Both the position numbers and the translations under genes were made by a program. This document shows positions 45,527-53,855 of a stretch of DNA of 64,000 nt, piece after piece; the first letter of the stretch is position 1; each line of letters begins with the position of its first letter. The stretch is from Planctomycetaceae bacterium (GTDB lineage: Bacteria; Planctomycetota; Planctomycetia; Planctomycetales; Planctomycetaceae). The DNA lies in contig OMIV01000289.1 in the NCBI GenBank assembly GCA_900299185.1, positions 1 to 64,000 of the forward strand, read 5' to 3'. A model generated the notes under the pieces. It was not told where the DNA came from and did no database searches. It saw only the letters and a program-made list of their open reading frames with translations.

Positions 45527-46873
45527 ATGTCGTCTCGTATCAACCCAGCCAACACATCGCAGAGATCTACTTCGCTGAGCCGGCGTCAGTTCCTGACCAT
45601 TGGGGCGGCAGCATCCGGTGCAGCCTTGCTTTCAGGTTGTGGAAGTTCTGCAACACCCCCAGTGGCGACAGAAGGCACCATGCCTGCTCCGGGCATCAGC
45701 CCGACCACCGGAGTTGCCACAGCCAGCGACGCGCCTGAAGTGACCGACCTGAAGTTTGGCATCATTGCTCTTACCGATTGTTCGCCACTGGTCATCGCTC
45801 ATGAGAAGGGACTCTTTAAGAAGTACGGCATCAATTCGACGATCAGCAAAGGAGCCAGTTGGGCCGCGATTCGAGATGCCTTGTCGAACGGTGACATTCA
45901 AGGCACTCACATGCTGTTGGGAATGCCAATCGCTTCGACGACGGGACTGTTGGGATCTCCGAAGAAGCCGATGGTTGTGCCGTGGTTGATGAATCGAAAC
46001 GGGCAAGCCATCACGTTGAAGAAAGACCTGCTGGGCAAAGTTGCTGGCGACCCGAAAGCGCTGAAGCCGCTCGTGGATGAAGCCAAAGCAGCCGGCAAAC
46101 CCATGACATTTGCCATGACATTCCCACCAGGAACTCACGCGATGTGGATGCGGTACTACCTCGCTGCTGGCGGTATCAATCCAGATTCCGATGTCGCTCT
46201 TTCGACAGTTCCTCCACCGCAGATGGTGGCGAACATGAAGGTCGGAAAGATGGATGGCTTCTGCGTGGGTGAGCCTTGGAATGCTCGCGCAATCGCAGAC
46301 GACATCGGCTTCACGTCGGTCTCGACACAGGAGATTTGGAAGGATCATCCCGAGAAGGTCTGCGCCTTCACCGCTGAATTCGCTGAGAAGAACCCCAAGA
46401 CCGTGAAGGCCGTTTTGAAGGCTTTGCACGAAGCGAGCGTGTGGCTGGATGACCTCAACAACCGCCCCGAGCAATGCGACATCGTGTCACAAGCCACCTA
46501 CATCAATTGCCCCAAGGAGATCATCCTTGGTCGGCTGCAAGGTCACTATGACTACGGCGATGGCCGCAAACTTGAAGATCCCAACTACATGATCTTCAGC
46601 CAGCGCAACTGCAACTACCCGCAGCCGAAGTACGCCGTCTGGTGGCTATCTCAATTTCGACGCTGGGGCATGGTCGAAGGCGCTCCCGATTACGAAGGCG
46701 TCGCCAAACAAGTCATGCGAACGGACCTCTATGAAGAGGCCATGAAGGAATTGGGGTACGCACACGGCGGTCTCAACAACGAACCCGAGACACTGTTCGA
46801 TGGTGTGACCTTCGATCCCACTGCTCCCGAGAAATACGCGACTTCATTCGCAGTGAAAAACCTGAAGGGATGA
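45527..46873 (+). CDS. nrtA: Nitrate/bicarbonate ABC transporter substrate-binding lipoprotein (NrtA/CmpA family)
   Basis: A twin-arginine signal (SRRQFLTIGAAASG) is combined with a lipobox (LLSGC, Cys 38), so the protein is probably a folded, Tat-exported lipoprotein on the outer face of the inner membrane. The mature part is the NrtA/CmpA solute-binding fold: LKFGIIALTDCSPLVIAHEKGLFKKYG, GTHMLLGMPIAST, MTFPPGTHAMWMRYYLAAGGINPD and GKMDGFCVGEPWNARAI. It binds nitrate or a similar oxyanion for the permease encoded downstream. The next gene begins directly after its TGA. Confidence 0.92.
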   Translation: MSSRINPANTSQRSTSLSRRQFLTIGAAASGAALLSGCGSSATPPVATEGTMPAPGISPTTGVATASDAPEVTDLKFGIIALTDCSPLVIAHEKGLFKKYGINSTISKGASWAAIRDALSNGDIQGTHMLLGMPIASTTGLLGSPKKPMVVPWLMNRNGQAITLKKDLLGKVAGDPKALKPLVDEAKAAGKPMTFAMTFPPGTHAMWMRYYLAAGGINPDSDVALSTVPPPQMVANMKVGKMDGFCVGEPWNARAIADDIGFTSVSTQEIWKDHPEKVCAFTAEFAEKNPKTVKAVLKALHEASVWLDDLNNRPEQCDIVSQATYINCPKEIILGRLQGHYDYGDGRKLEDPNYMIFSQRNCNYPQPKYAVWWLSQFRRWGMVEGAPDYEGVAKQVMRTDLYEEAMKELGYAHGGLNNEPETLFDGVTFDPTAPEKYATSFAVKNLKG

Positions 46874-47149
46874 GTGTCCAAGATGTTGGCTCAACCATCG
46901 ACGTGGGATTTGTGGAAGCAAGCACTTTCGCACTGGGGAGTCTGGAAGCGGTCGCTGGTCATTGGACTGACCGTCGGCTGCATCCAGTTGATCGTTAATC
47001 AAGGCGATCATTGGCTGCATGGACGAATCGATGTGGGAGTCGTCGTGAAGACAATTATCACGCCGATCATTGGTGTGGCGGTGGCCCTGTTTTCAGCGGC
47101 TGGAGCCTTCGTTGAGTTGCGCAGGCAAGCAACTCGCATTGATGAATAG
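46874..47149 (+). CDS. nrtS: Small membrane protein resembling NrtS nitrate/nitrite transporter
   Basis: A 91-residue protein with two predicted membrane helices. The core WKRSLVIGLTVGCIQLIVNQGDHWL (positions about 23-47) matches my recollection of the small NrtS family, which shows a basic start, a Gly-rich helix and an NxGD motif before the second helix (VVVKTIITPIIGVAVALFSA). NrtS proteins mediate nitrate/nitrite movement in some bacteria; the assignment here rests on motif and operon context. The GTG start at 46874 abuts the nrtA stop, with AAGGGA overlapping the end of nrtA, so the genes are coupled; ATG 46883 is an alternative. Confidence 0.72.
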   Translation: MSKMLAQPSTWDLWKQALSHWGVWKRSLVIGLTVGCIQLIVNQGDHWLHGRIDVGVVVKTIITPIIGVAVALFSAAGAFVELRRQATRIDE

Positions 47150-47162
47150 AGGATGACAAGAC

Positions 47163-47942
47163 ATGGCTGCTCGGAATTCCTTCAAAGGCGATTGGCTGGT
47201 GCTGCCCTTGGTCGGCATCGTCGCAGTGCTCTTACTGTGGACCGCATCAAGTGCCTCTTGGGCGAAGAGTTTGCCGTCACCGCTGAAGACATGGGAGATG
47301 AGCAAGCTCTATGTGATGGAACCACTCGCTAAACGCGGAGAGTTGGATCAAGGAGTCGTCAGGTTTACCTGGTACTCCTTGGTGCTAGTGACGAAGGGTT
47401 ATGCCATCGCGTTGCTGGTTGGGACTCCGGTTGGCTTCTTGTTGGGATGTTCAAAGCGACTGACGCTGATGTTCGACCCCATCATTCAGTTCCTGAGACC
47501 GGTCTCTCCGTTGGCCTGGTTGCCTCTGGGTTTGGTGCTCTTTCAAAAGTCAGAACCCGCTGCACTTTTCACGATCGCCTTGTGTGCCATGTGGCCCACG
47601 GTCATCAACACGGCGGTCGGTGTAAGAGCGGTTCCACAAGATTATTTGAACGTGGCTCGCGTGCTGAAGCTGTCTCGCACCAAGACGCTCTTCAAAGTGC
47701 TCCTTCCGGCGACGTTGCCCTACATGTTTACCGGCTTCCGCTTAAGCCTTGGAATTGCTTGGCTGGTGATCGTCGCGTGCGAAATGTTGATCGGTACGCC
47801 GGGCGTCGGTGGCTTCTTATGGCAGGAATACAACAGCCTGATTTACGAGCACATCATCCTCTGCATTCTCACGATCGGCCTCGTCGGCTTCGTGCTCGAT
47901 CGGCTGATGGGCATGGTCGAAAAGCGTTTCTCAGCCGTGTGA
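47163..47942 (+). CDS. nrtB: Nitrate ABC transporter permease (NrtB family)
   Basis: A 259-residue permease with about six membrane spans: an N-terminal helix (VLPLVGIVAVLLLWTA), then GTPVGFLLGCSKRL, the conserved EAA-type loop VGVRAVPQDYLNVARVLKLSRTKTLFKVLLPATLPYMFTGFRLSLGIAW, and VVACEMLIGTPGVGGFLWQ. It carries the oxyanion through the inner membrane using the two ATPases encoded after it. The ribosome site is GAGGA, 13 bases after the nrtS stop. Confidence 0.93.
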   Translation: MAARNSFKGDWLVLPLVGIVAVLLLWTASSASWAKSLPSPLKTWEMSKLYVMEPLAKRGELDQGVVRFTWYSLVLVTKGYAIALLVGTPVGFLLGCSKRLTLMFDPIIQFLRPVSPLAWLPLGLVLFQKSEPAALFTIALCAMWPTVINTAVGVRAVPQDYLNVARVLKLSRTKTLFKVLLPATLPYMFTGFRLSLGIAWLVIVACEMLIGTPGVGGFLWQEYNSLIYEHIILCILTIGLVGFVLDRLMGMVEKRFSAV

Positions 47943-48089
47943 CAGAGCGTTGATCTAGAGGCTTCGGCAGCCACTCATCGCACTGGCCCGTCCCCCGAAG
48001 TTGATTCGATCAACCACCGCTGCACTCAATTCAGAAGGCATGGACTCGATGTCTATGCCGCTCAGACAGTTCGTCAGAAGAGGATCACG

Positions 48090-48938
48090 ATGTCGTTCTT
48101 GGAACTCACTGCGGTTGGCAAAAGCTACGGGCAAGGCTCGAATCGAACTGAGGTGTTGCGAGACATCAATCTGTCGATCAACGAGGGTGAGTTTGTCGCC
48201 ATTGTGGGATATTCAGGAGCCGGCAAAACCACGTTGATCTCGATGATCGCAGGCTTGCTCGCTCCAGACACGGGTGAGGTGCGTTGCGGCGGTCAGGTTG
48301 TTGCGGAACCTGGTCCCGAGCGCGGGATCGTGTTTCAGAATTACTCGCTGCTGCCTTGGTTGAGCGTTTACGAAAACGTCGCCATGGCCGTCGATCAAGT
48401 CTTCCCGCAAATGTCCTCAGCGGAGCGACGTGCTCGAACAGAGCAGTACATCGCGATGGTCAATCTGACGCCTGCGAGCCACAAGAAGCCGCGCGAACTT
48501 TCGGGAGGCATGCGGCAACGCGTTTCCGTCGCACGAGCACTCGCGATGGATCCCAAGGTCTTGCTGCTCGACGAACCGCTTAGCGCGTTGGATGCCCTCA
48601 CGCGCGGCACACTGCAGGACGAGATCGCTCGCATCTGGCGCGAGTCTCAAAAGACGATCGTGCTCATCACAAACGATGTCGACGAAGGACTGCTGCTCGC
48701 CGATCGCATCATCCCTCTTAGCGCTGGCCCGTCAGCCACGCTCGGCCCCGCGACCGTCGTTGATCTTCCGCGGCCGCGCGACCGCAAAGCGTTGATGAAG
48801 GATCCCGCTGCGAAGCGAATGCGACTACAGGTCATCGAGTACTTATTGGGCGAAGGCCGACGCCGCGCTCCCGCACAAGCGGTTGCCGCCGATCTAACAA
48901 CCGCTCCAGAGCGCAGCGCGGTCGCGGTTGTGGCTTAG
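48090..48938 (+). CDS. nrtC: Nitrate ABC transporter ATP-binding protein, first of two
   Basis: A full ABC ATPase of 282 residues: Walker [11 protein letters not shown]-loop [10 protein letters not shown], signature LSGGMRQR and Walker [16 protein letters not shown]. The switch His region reads ITNDVDEG rather than the usual THD, so the H-loop His is replaced by Asn. That suggests one degenerate site in an ATPase heterodimer with the next gene. The short C-terminal tail lacks the NrtA-like regulatory domain of cyanobacterial NrtC, so the symbol follows gene order only. AGAGGA lies before the ATG. Confidence 0.88.
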   Translation: MSFLELTAVGKSYGQGSNRTEVLRDINLSINEGEFVAIVGYSGAGKTTLISMIAGLLAPDTGEVRCGGQVVAEPGPERGIVFQNYSLLPWLSVYENVAMAVDQVFPQMSSAERRARTEQYIAMVNLTPASHKKPRELSGGMRQRVSVARALAMDPKVLLLDEPLSALDALTRGTLQDEIARIWRESQKTIVLITNDVDEGLLLADRIIPLSAGPSATLGPATVVDLPRPRDRKALMKDPAAKRMRLQVIEYLLGEGRRRAPAQAVAADLTTAPERSAVAVVA

Positions 48939-48991
48939 TGCTGATGTAAGAACTCATCCCACACATGCTTCTCGCCTGCAGACGGTGCCCC

Positions 48992-49846
48992 ATGAATTCG
49001 AATGACAAGTACTTGGAGATCTGCGACCTCACGAAGGCATTTGATGGGCCGACGGGAACCATCGAAGTCGTCAAAGGCTTTCAGCTCAAGGTGAAGTGCG
49101 GCGAGTTCATTTCATTGATTGGCCACTCGGGCTGCGGCAAGTCGACGGTGCTGTCGATGATCGCGGGACTCACACTGCCAACCGGCGGCGGCATCATTCT
49201 CAACGGGCGAGAAATTGACGGCCCCGGCCCTGACCGCGGAGTTGTGTTTCAAGCTCCCTGCCTGCTGCCGTGGATGACCGCCGAAGAAAACGTGCTGCTC
49301 GGCGTGCAACAAGTATTCGCCAACGACTCGAAGCAACGGCAGCGAGAGATCGCACGCGAGTACCTGGAGCTGGTGGGACTTGGTGGGGCATTTCATAAAC
49401 GCCCGGCAGAGTTGTCTTCAGGCATGCGTCAACGAGTTGGCATTGCTCGGGCCTTCGCCCTCTCGCCCAAGTTGCTGTTGCTGGATGAACCATTCGGAAT
49501 GCTCGACGCCCTTACGAGGCTCGAACTTCAAGAGATCCTGCTCAGCGTTTGGCAGCGGCATCAGATGACGGCGGTCATGGTCACTCACGATGTCGATGAA
49601 GCGATCTTGTTGTCGGATCGTGTCGTAATGATGACGAATGGCCCACAAGCGCGAGTTGGTGAAATCGTCAACGTGCCATTCGCGCGACCTCGAGATCGCA
49701 TCTCGTTGCTGGAGTCCGCTCAGTACGAAGACGTCCGAGACAATGTGTTGTCATTTCTCGAAGAGCGATCGAACATCAAGCCACGTCTGCCGATCGAAAG
49801 CGGTGCTGTCAGCAATGCCTCAGCCGAGATCGCAACTCGCACGTAA
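48992..49846 (+). CDS. nrtD: Nitrate ABC transporter ATP-binding protein, second of two
   Basis: The second ABC ATPase of the operon: EFISLIGHSGCGKST (Walker A), GPGPDRGVVFQAPCLLPW (Q-loop), signature LSSGMRQR (Ser in place of the second-position Gly), Walker B LLLLDEPFGMLDALT and H-loop VTHDVDEA, so this copy keeps the catalytic His that the first one lacks. It likely dimerises with the preceding ATPase. The start is ATG 48992 (MNSNDKYLEI); an in-frame ATG at 48965 would add nine residues. It is the last gene of the operon, ended by the terminator at 49904. Confidence 0.9.
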   Translation: MNSNDKYLEICDLTKAFDGPTGTIEVVKGFQLKVKCGEFISLIGHSGCGKSTVLSMIAGLTLPTGGGIILNGREIDGPGPDRGVVFQAPCLLPWMTAEENVLLGVQQVFANDSKQRQREIAREYLELVGLGGAFHKRPAELSSGMRQRVGIARAFALSPKLLLLDEPFGMLDALTRLELQEILLSVWQRHQMTAVMVTHDVDEAILLSDRVVMMTNGPQARVGEIVNVPFARPRDRISLLESAQYEDVRDNVLSFLEERSNIKPRLPIESGAVSNASAEIATRT

Positions 49847-49903
49847 GCACGAGCGTGAAAACGAGTCCCCACTGAACTCGTCCCATTGGCGACAGAAACA
49901 AAA

Positions 49904-49931
49904 CAGCCACCGCTCTTGGGAGTGGTGGCTG
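49904..49931. terminator. Bidirectional terminator between the nitrate and lpx operons
   Basis: An 11-bp stem (CAGCCACCGCT / AGTGGTGGCTG, one mismatch) with a 6-base loop lies between the convergent operons. On plus the stem is followed by GCATTGTTTT; on minus it is followed by TTTTGTTTCTG. Both sides are suited to intrinsic termination. It sits 58 bases after the second nrt ATPase gene and 33 bases beyond the stop of the Gfo/Idh gene. Confidence 0.75.
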
Positions 49932-49963
49932 CATTGTTTTCGTGGCGTTTGCGAAGCGTCGTT

Positions 49964-51001
49964 CTATGCGACGTCGCGAAGCTGGTACGGCGTGCCCCAT
50001 TGGTGCTGACTGATTGCTGTCTGAATGGCTCCAGCAACCTGCAATGCCGACAAGGCAGCCTGCCCATCGCAAGAAGGCTTCTTGCCTGCACGAGCACAAT
50101 CAACGAACTCTTGCAGTTCGAGAGTCAGTGCATCGCCTGCGGCAACATCACGCTGATCAACGCGGATCATCTTGCCGAAGACGTCCTTCTTCATTTGTTC
50201 GATGTCGGCACCCGGACGTTGAGCACGCTCGACCGGCGATCGATCAAACAGCAATTGCTCGCTCGGCGAATAGTTCGTCACTTCTCTCGTTTGGAAGTCG
50301 ATCGAGACGCATCCAATCGCCGACCAAACTTGCATAGCTCGTTTCCTGGTGGGGTTTACTCGGCTAGCAGTCAGATCGACCACGCAGCCGTTCTCGAAAC
50401 GCAAGCGTGCATTGACGATGTCTTCGCCCGCTCCCATCAAGCCCACTCCGAACGCTTCGGTACTCACTAATCTCGATCGCACTAAATCCAGGACGAGATC
50501 AATATCATGAATCATGACGTCATGTACGACGTTGATGTCGGTCGAGCGGAACGGGAACGGACTCAGTCGTTCCGAGCGAATGTACTTGGGCTGCCCGATC
50601 ACTCGACGAGCAGCGGCCATCGCGGGATTGAACCGCTCGACATGACCAACTTGCAGGACGGCATCGTGCTCCTGAGCAAGTCGGACCAACTCTGCGGCAT
50701 CATCGACATTGCCAGCTAACGGCTTCTCAATGAGCAACGGAATGCCGCGTTCCAGGAACTGTCGACCAACCGAGAGATGCAACGATGTCGGGACCACGAT
50801 GCTGGCCGCATCAATTTGGTCGAGTACCTCTCGGAAGTCGGGCAGCCATTGAGTGCCACTGGCCTCTGCCACCGTGCGACCAACGGACTCACGAGGATCG
50901 CATACAGCAACCAATTCGACATCCGGCAAACTCGCCAAGATGCGTGCGTGATGACGGCCCAGAGCACCCGCTCCGACAACCAATAACTTGAGTCTGCTCA
51001 T
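49964..51001 (-). CDS. Gfo/Idh/MocA oxidoreductase at the end of the lpx operon (GnnA-like?)
   Basis: A 345-residue NAD(P)-dependent sugar oxidoreductase: Rossmann motif LLVVGAGALGRHHARIL, ASIVVPTSLHL, the catalytic-site motif LIEKPLAGN, VGHVERFNPA, and a second-domain VHDVMIHDIDLVLDL. Its ATG overlaps the lpxA stop by four bases (ATGA), so it is coupled to lpxA. Family members next to lpxA can be GnnA, which oxidises UDP-GlcNAc at C3 for amide-linked acyl chains; the partner transaminase GnnB is not seen, so this is only a hypothesis. It ends 33 bases before the bidirectional terminator. Confidence 0.9.
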   Translation of the reverse strand: MSRLKLLVVGAGALGRHHARILASLPDVELVAVCDPRESVGRTVAEASGTQWLPDFREVLDQIDAASIVVPTSLHLSVGRQFLERGIPLLIEKPLAGNVDDAAELVRLAQEHDAVLQVGHVERFNPAMAAARRVIGQPKYIRSERLSPFPFRSTDINVVHDVMIHDIDLVLDLVRSRLVSTEAFGVGLMGAGEDIVNARLRFENGCVVDLTASRVNPTRKRAMQVWSAIGCVSIDFQTREVTNYSPSEQLLFDRSPVERAQRPGADIEQMKKDVFGKMIRVDQRDVAAGDALTLELQEFVDCARAGKKPSCDGQAALSALQVAGAIQTAISQHQWGTPYQLRDVA

Positions 51002-52002
51002 GCTGCCTTTCGATGCTGTTCAACAAGGTGATAAGCAAAAGCGGGAGAGTGACGAATCGCTTCGCGTGCTCGTCCGCTGGCGCCTTTGGCTTGAGCTTCC
51101 ATGAAGTTCAGAAGCGTGCCGAGTTCGATGGGAATGACTCCGCCCGTGATCATGCCGAAGTGATCCCGTACTTCGGTCAGAGGTTTGTGTTGCCGCCAGA
51201 TCATCTTGAAGGCTTGCCGCAACATGCCGACGACTTCTTCGTTGACTCCGTTGCGTCGCACGCCAACGAGGTTCACGGTGACCGGTCGTGGTTCGTCATT
51301 GCCGGTAAACATCATGAACGGAGGGGCGTCCGTCGTGACGCGACTAACACCACCAACAAAGGCCAATGTCCCCACCGTCGCGAACTGATGAACTCCGGTG
51401 TTGCCACCCAGGATTGCTCGATCTTGAACGTGAACGTGCCCCGCCAAGGCAACGTTGTTGGCCATCGTCACATAATTGTGGACGTGGCTGTTATGACCGA
51501 CGTGCGAGTTCTCCATCATCACGTTGCCGTGACCAACTCGCGTCCAACCGTCTTCCTTCTCCGCACCACGATGAATGGTGACGTTCTCTCGAAAGACATT
51601 GTCGTCGCCAATAATCACTCCGGTCGGAGCACCCTTGTAGCCGGCATCTTGTGGCGCACGGCCAATGACAGCGTTGTCGAAGAATTGGTTTCGATCCCCA
51701 ATCTGCACGCGACCAACAATGCTGACGCGCGGAAAGAGAATGTTGTCCGCACCGACCTCAGTGTGAGCATCGAGCTGCGAAGTGCGCGGGCCGGTCGTAT
51801 CAGCCCCGAGATAGCAATGCGGAGCCACGCGCGTTCGCGCTCCCAACGTGACTCGCCCGTTGGCAACGATGTGACTTTCGAGCTTGCTGCCGTCTCCGAT
51901 CGCCACGTTTGGCCCGATCAAGCAAAAGGGCCCAATCTCGACATCCGCGCCGATCTGCGCGTCGGGATGAACTTGAGACAATGGGGAGATGATCGTCGGC
52001 AT
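50998..52002 (-). CDS. lpxA: UDP-N-acetylglucosamine acyltransferase
   Basis: First step of lipid A synthesis in the cytoplasm. The left-handed beta-helix hexapeptides run through VEIGPFCLIGPNVAIGDGSKLESHI, and the catalytic His region reads ENSHVGHNSHVHNYVTMANNVALAGHVHVQDRAILGG, with the two His of the E. coli HxxH motif. VGGVSRVTTDAPPF and GVRRNGVNEEVVGMLRQAFKMIWR match the C-terminal helices. At 334 residues it is about 70 longer than E. coli LpxA, with an enlarged helix part and a longer C-terminus. AAGGGA lies 7 bases before the ATG at 52002. Confidence 0.93.
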   Translation of the reverse strand: MPTIISPLSQVHPDAQIGADVEIGPFCLIGPNVAIGDGSKLESHIVANGRVTLGARTRVAPHCYLGADTTGPRTSQLDAHTEVGADNILFPRVSIVGRVQIGDRNQFFDNAVIGRAPQDAGYKGAPTGVIIGDDNVFRENVTIHRGAEKEDGWTRVGHGNVMMENSHVGHNSHVHNYVTMANNVALAGHVHVQDRAILGGNTGVHQFATVGTLAFVGGVSRVTTDAPPFMMFTGNDEPRPVTVNLVGVRRNGVNEEVVGMLRQAFKMIWRQHKPLTEVRDHFGMITGGVIPIELGTLLNFMEAQAKGASGRAREAIRHSPAFAYHLVEQHRKAA

Positions 52003-52165
52003 GCGAGTCCCTTCGATGTTGAGGCACATCCATGTGCCGTTGCAGGTTTTGCGAGCATCTTCCAAATCGACCAGCTCAATGGTCGGTCTTGATCGTGTTT
52101 GTCTCTCAAACGATCCGAGAGGAACCCTTCTTTAGTCGGCCATGAGATCGCGGCAATCGACGTTA

Positions 52166-53047
52166 CTACGCGGCTCGACGAGCACCAGTACTTGCTCCGT
52201 GACTCGAAGCGACCAACTGCTTCATCATCTCATGATTCTGTCGATGCCCGGTGCGCCAGGCGTGGAAGAAGCCATGAATGTCGCAGCCCGTCAATGCAAA
52301 GTCGCCGATGCAGTCGAGCAACTTGTGCCGAGCACATTCATCGACGGCTCGCAGTTCGTTATCGATCAATCCATCGCGGCCAAAGACCAACAAGTCCTTC
52401 GCAGTCGTTCGTCGTCCAATACCCTGAGCTTTCAACGCTGCCACTTCGCTCTCCAAAACAAACGTGCGAGCAAAGGCGATCTCGTTGACGAAGCCCTCGG
52501 GAGTCAAATTGAACGTATGCAACTGAGGCCGAATGGGGGCATCAAGTCCGTAGTCGAGCAAGTAGCTAATGGTCAAACCGCCGCGTCCGACATACGGCTT
52601 AGCTTTCAACAAGCTGCCGTCGTCACCTTGCACTGTCGAGAACTCACTGACAATGAGTTGAGGCTTGATTGCACTCTGCGTCTCGAAGTCCGCGTCCATC
52701 AAACAGTCAACGACCGGCAAGCAAGAACCATCGAAGCCCGGCATCTCGGGAGCATTGGCTTGCACAACGCAGTTATCGACTTGCAAACCAGCAAGCGCAG
52801 CCATGACGTGCTCGATGAGATCAACACTGGCACCGTTCGCACCGATGCCCGTGCGACGTGAACGCGGCACCAAATTATCGAGAGTTGCGGGAATGAACGG
52901 CTTGTTCGCGAGATCGACTCGTTGAAAGACAATGCCCGTGCCCGCAGGTGCTGGCAGGAATCGCAATTTGACGTCAGCGCCCGTTACGAAACCGATGCCC
53001 TCAGTGGACGCCTCGTGTCGAAGCGTGCGTTGTGCTCGTTGAGGCAT
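52166..53047 (-). CDS. lpxC: UDP-3-O-acyl-N-acetylglucosamine deacetylase
   Basis: The committed, zinc-dependent step of lipid A synthesis. The N-terminal RTLRHEASTEGIGFVTGADVKLRFLPAP and the metal/catalytic motifs IEHVMAALAGL (Glu base and first zinc His) and DECARHKLLDCIGDFALTG (second zinc His and Asp) are all present. At 293 residues it is near the normal length, with no FabZ fusion. GGAG lies 6 bases before the ATG at 53047. It is preceded by skp and followed by lpxA on the same strand. Confidence 0.94.
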   Translation of the reverse strand: MPQRAQRTLRHEASTEGIGFVTGADVKLRFLPAPAGTGIVFQRVDLANKPFIPATLDNLVPRSRRTGIGANGASVDLIEHVMAALAGLQVDNCVVQANAPEMPGFDGSCLPVVDCLMDADFETQSAIKPQLIVSEFSTVQGDDGSLLKAKPYVGRGGLTISYLLDYGLDAPIRPQLHTFNLTPEGFVNEIAFARTFVLESEVAALKAQGIGRRTTAKDLLVFGRDGLIDNELRAVDECARHKLLDCIGDFALTGCDIHGFFHAWRTGHRQNHEMMKQLVASSHGASTGARRAA

Positions 53048-53153
53048 GCTGTCTCCACACAAAGAAACCGGGACGACGCACCGCCGTCCCGGTCTTGTTG
53101 AAATTCAGAGTCGATCGAAGACGACCGACGAAGCGGCTCTTCACCAGCACTGA

Positions 53154-53855
53154 TTAGTTTCGGCTGTTCGCGCCAGGCTTAGCCGCCGCGCGATCAGGAG
53201 CAGGTGCCGCACCCCCTGAAGCAGGAGCAACTCCACCCTTCTTGGCGTATTGCCGATTGAGATACTCAATGACGGGTTCGGTGATGTCGTCTTGAGCGCG
53301 GTGATAGAGCACCAGCTTGTTGAGACCATTCGCCAACTGCTGTGGGCTATCAGCGTCGATCTGGTCGCTGTTGAATCTCAAGACCAGCGTGTACTTGTAA
53401 AACTCCGCGTACATCTTGATGACGTCAGCAACTTCGAGATAAACGTCTTCGAAGATCTGAGCTTCCTTACGAGCCATGTCCGGCGCTGCAATCTTGGCCT
53501 TCGTATCGAAGTCTGAAGTCAGTCGGACGAGCTTCTCTTGGAGAGCCTTGTACTCCTTGCTGTCCTTGTTGAATCCCTTCATCTCCTCCGCAATCTTCTC
53601 GGCCTGAGCTTTGACGCCTTTGGCCTCGTTTTGCATTTGAGACATTTGAGCCTGCAGGTCTTCGCGCAGACGTGTGAACTTGTCGTACTTTTTGAAGACC
53701 TTGGCCATGTCGACCAGACCAATTTTGGTTGGAACATTCGCAGCCGCAGCGGGCGCCGCGCCTCCGGCCTTTTCGCCCTGGGCGAATGCAGTTTGCGAAG
53801 TCGCCAGCATCGAAAGCGAAGCGACGGCCACAAGCGATAACAGAATTCTCTTCAC
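53154..53855 (-). CDS. skp: OmpH/Skp-type periplasmic chaperone (233 aa)
   Basis: A signal peptide (MKRILLSLVAVASLSMLATSQTAFA) precedes a long helical hairpin, rich in Lys, Glu and Ala (LREDLQAQMSQMQNEAKGVKAQAEKIAEEMKGF), typical of Skp/OmpH, which carries unfolded outer-membrane proteins across the periplasm. The C-terminus is Ala/Pro-rich. It begins with GTG at 53855, with AAGGAG upstream, and is the first gene of the skp-lpxC-lpxA-Gfo/Idh run. This order recalls the proteobacterial skp-lpxD-fabZ-lpxA cluster, with lpxC in place of lpxD and fabZ. Confidence 0.87.
   Translation of the reverse strand: MKRILLSLVAVASLSMLATSQTAFAQGEKAGGAAPAAAANVPTKIGLVDMAKVFKKYDKFTRLREDLQAQMSQMQNEAKGVKAQAEKIAEEMKGFNKDSKEYKALQEKLVRLTSDFDTKAKIAAPDMARKEAQIFEDVYLEVADVIKMYAEFYKYTLVLRFNSDQIDADSPQQLANGLNKLVLYHRAQDDITEPVIEYLNRQYAKKGGVAPASGGAAPAPDRAAAKPGANSRN

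Noticed and set aside
51013-52092. A 359-codon open frame on plus, antisense to lpxA
   Set aside because: It lies wholly over the clear lpxA gene, has no recognisable protein motif, and such antisense frames are expected at this GC content.
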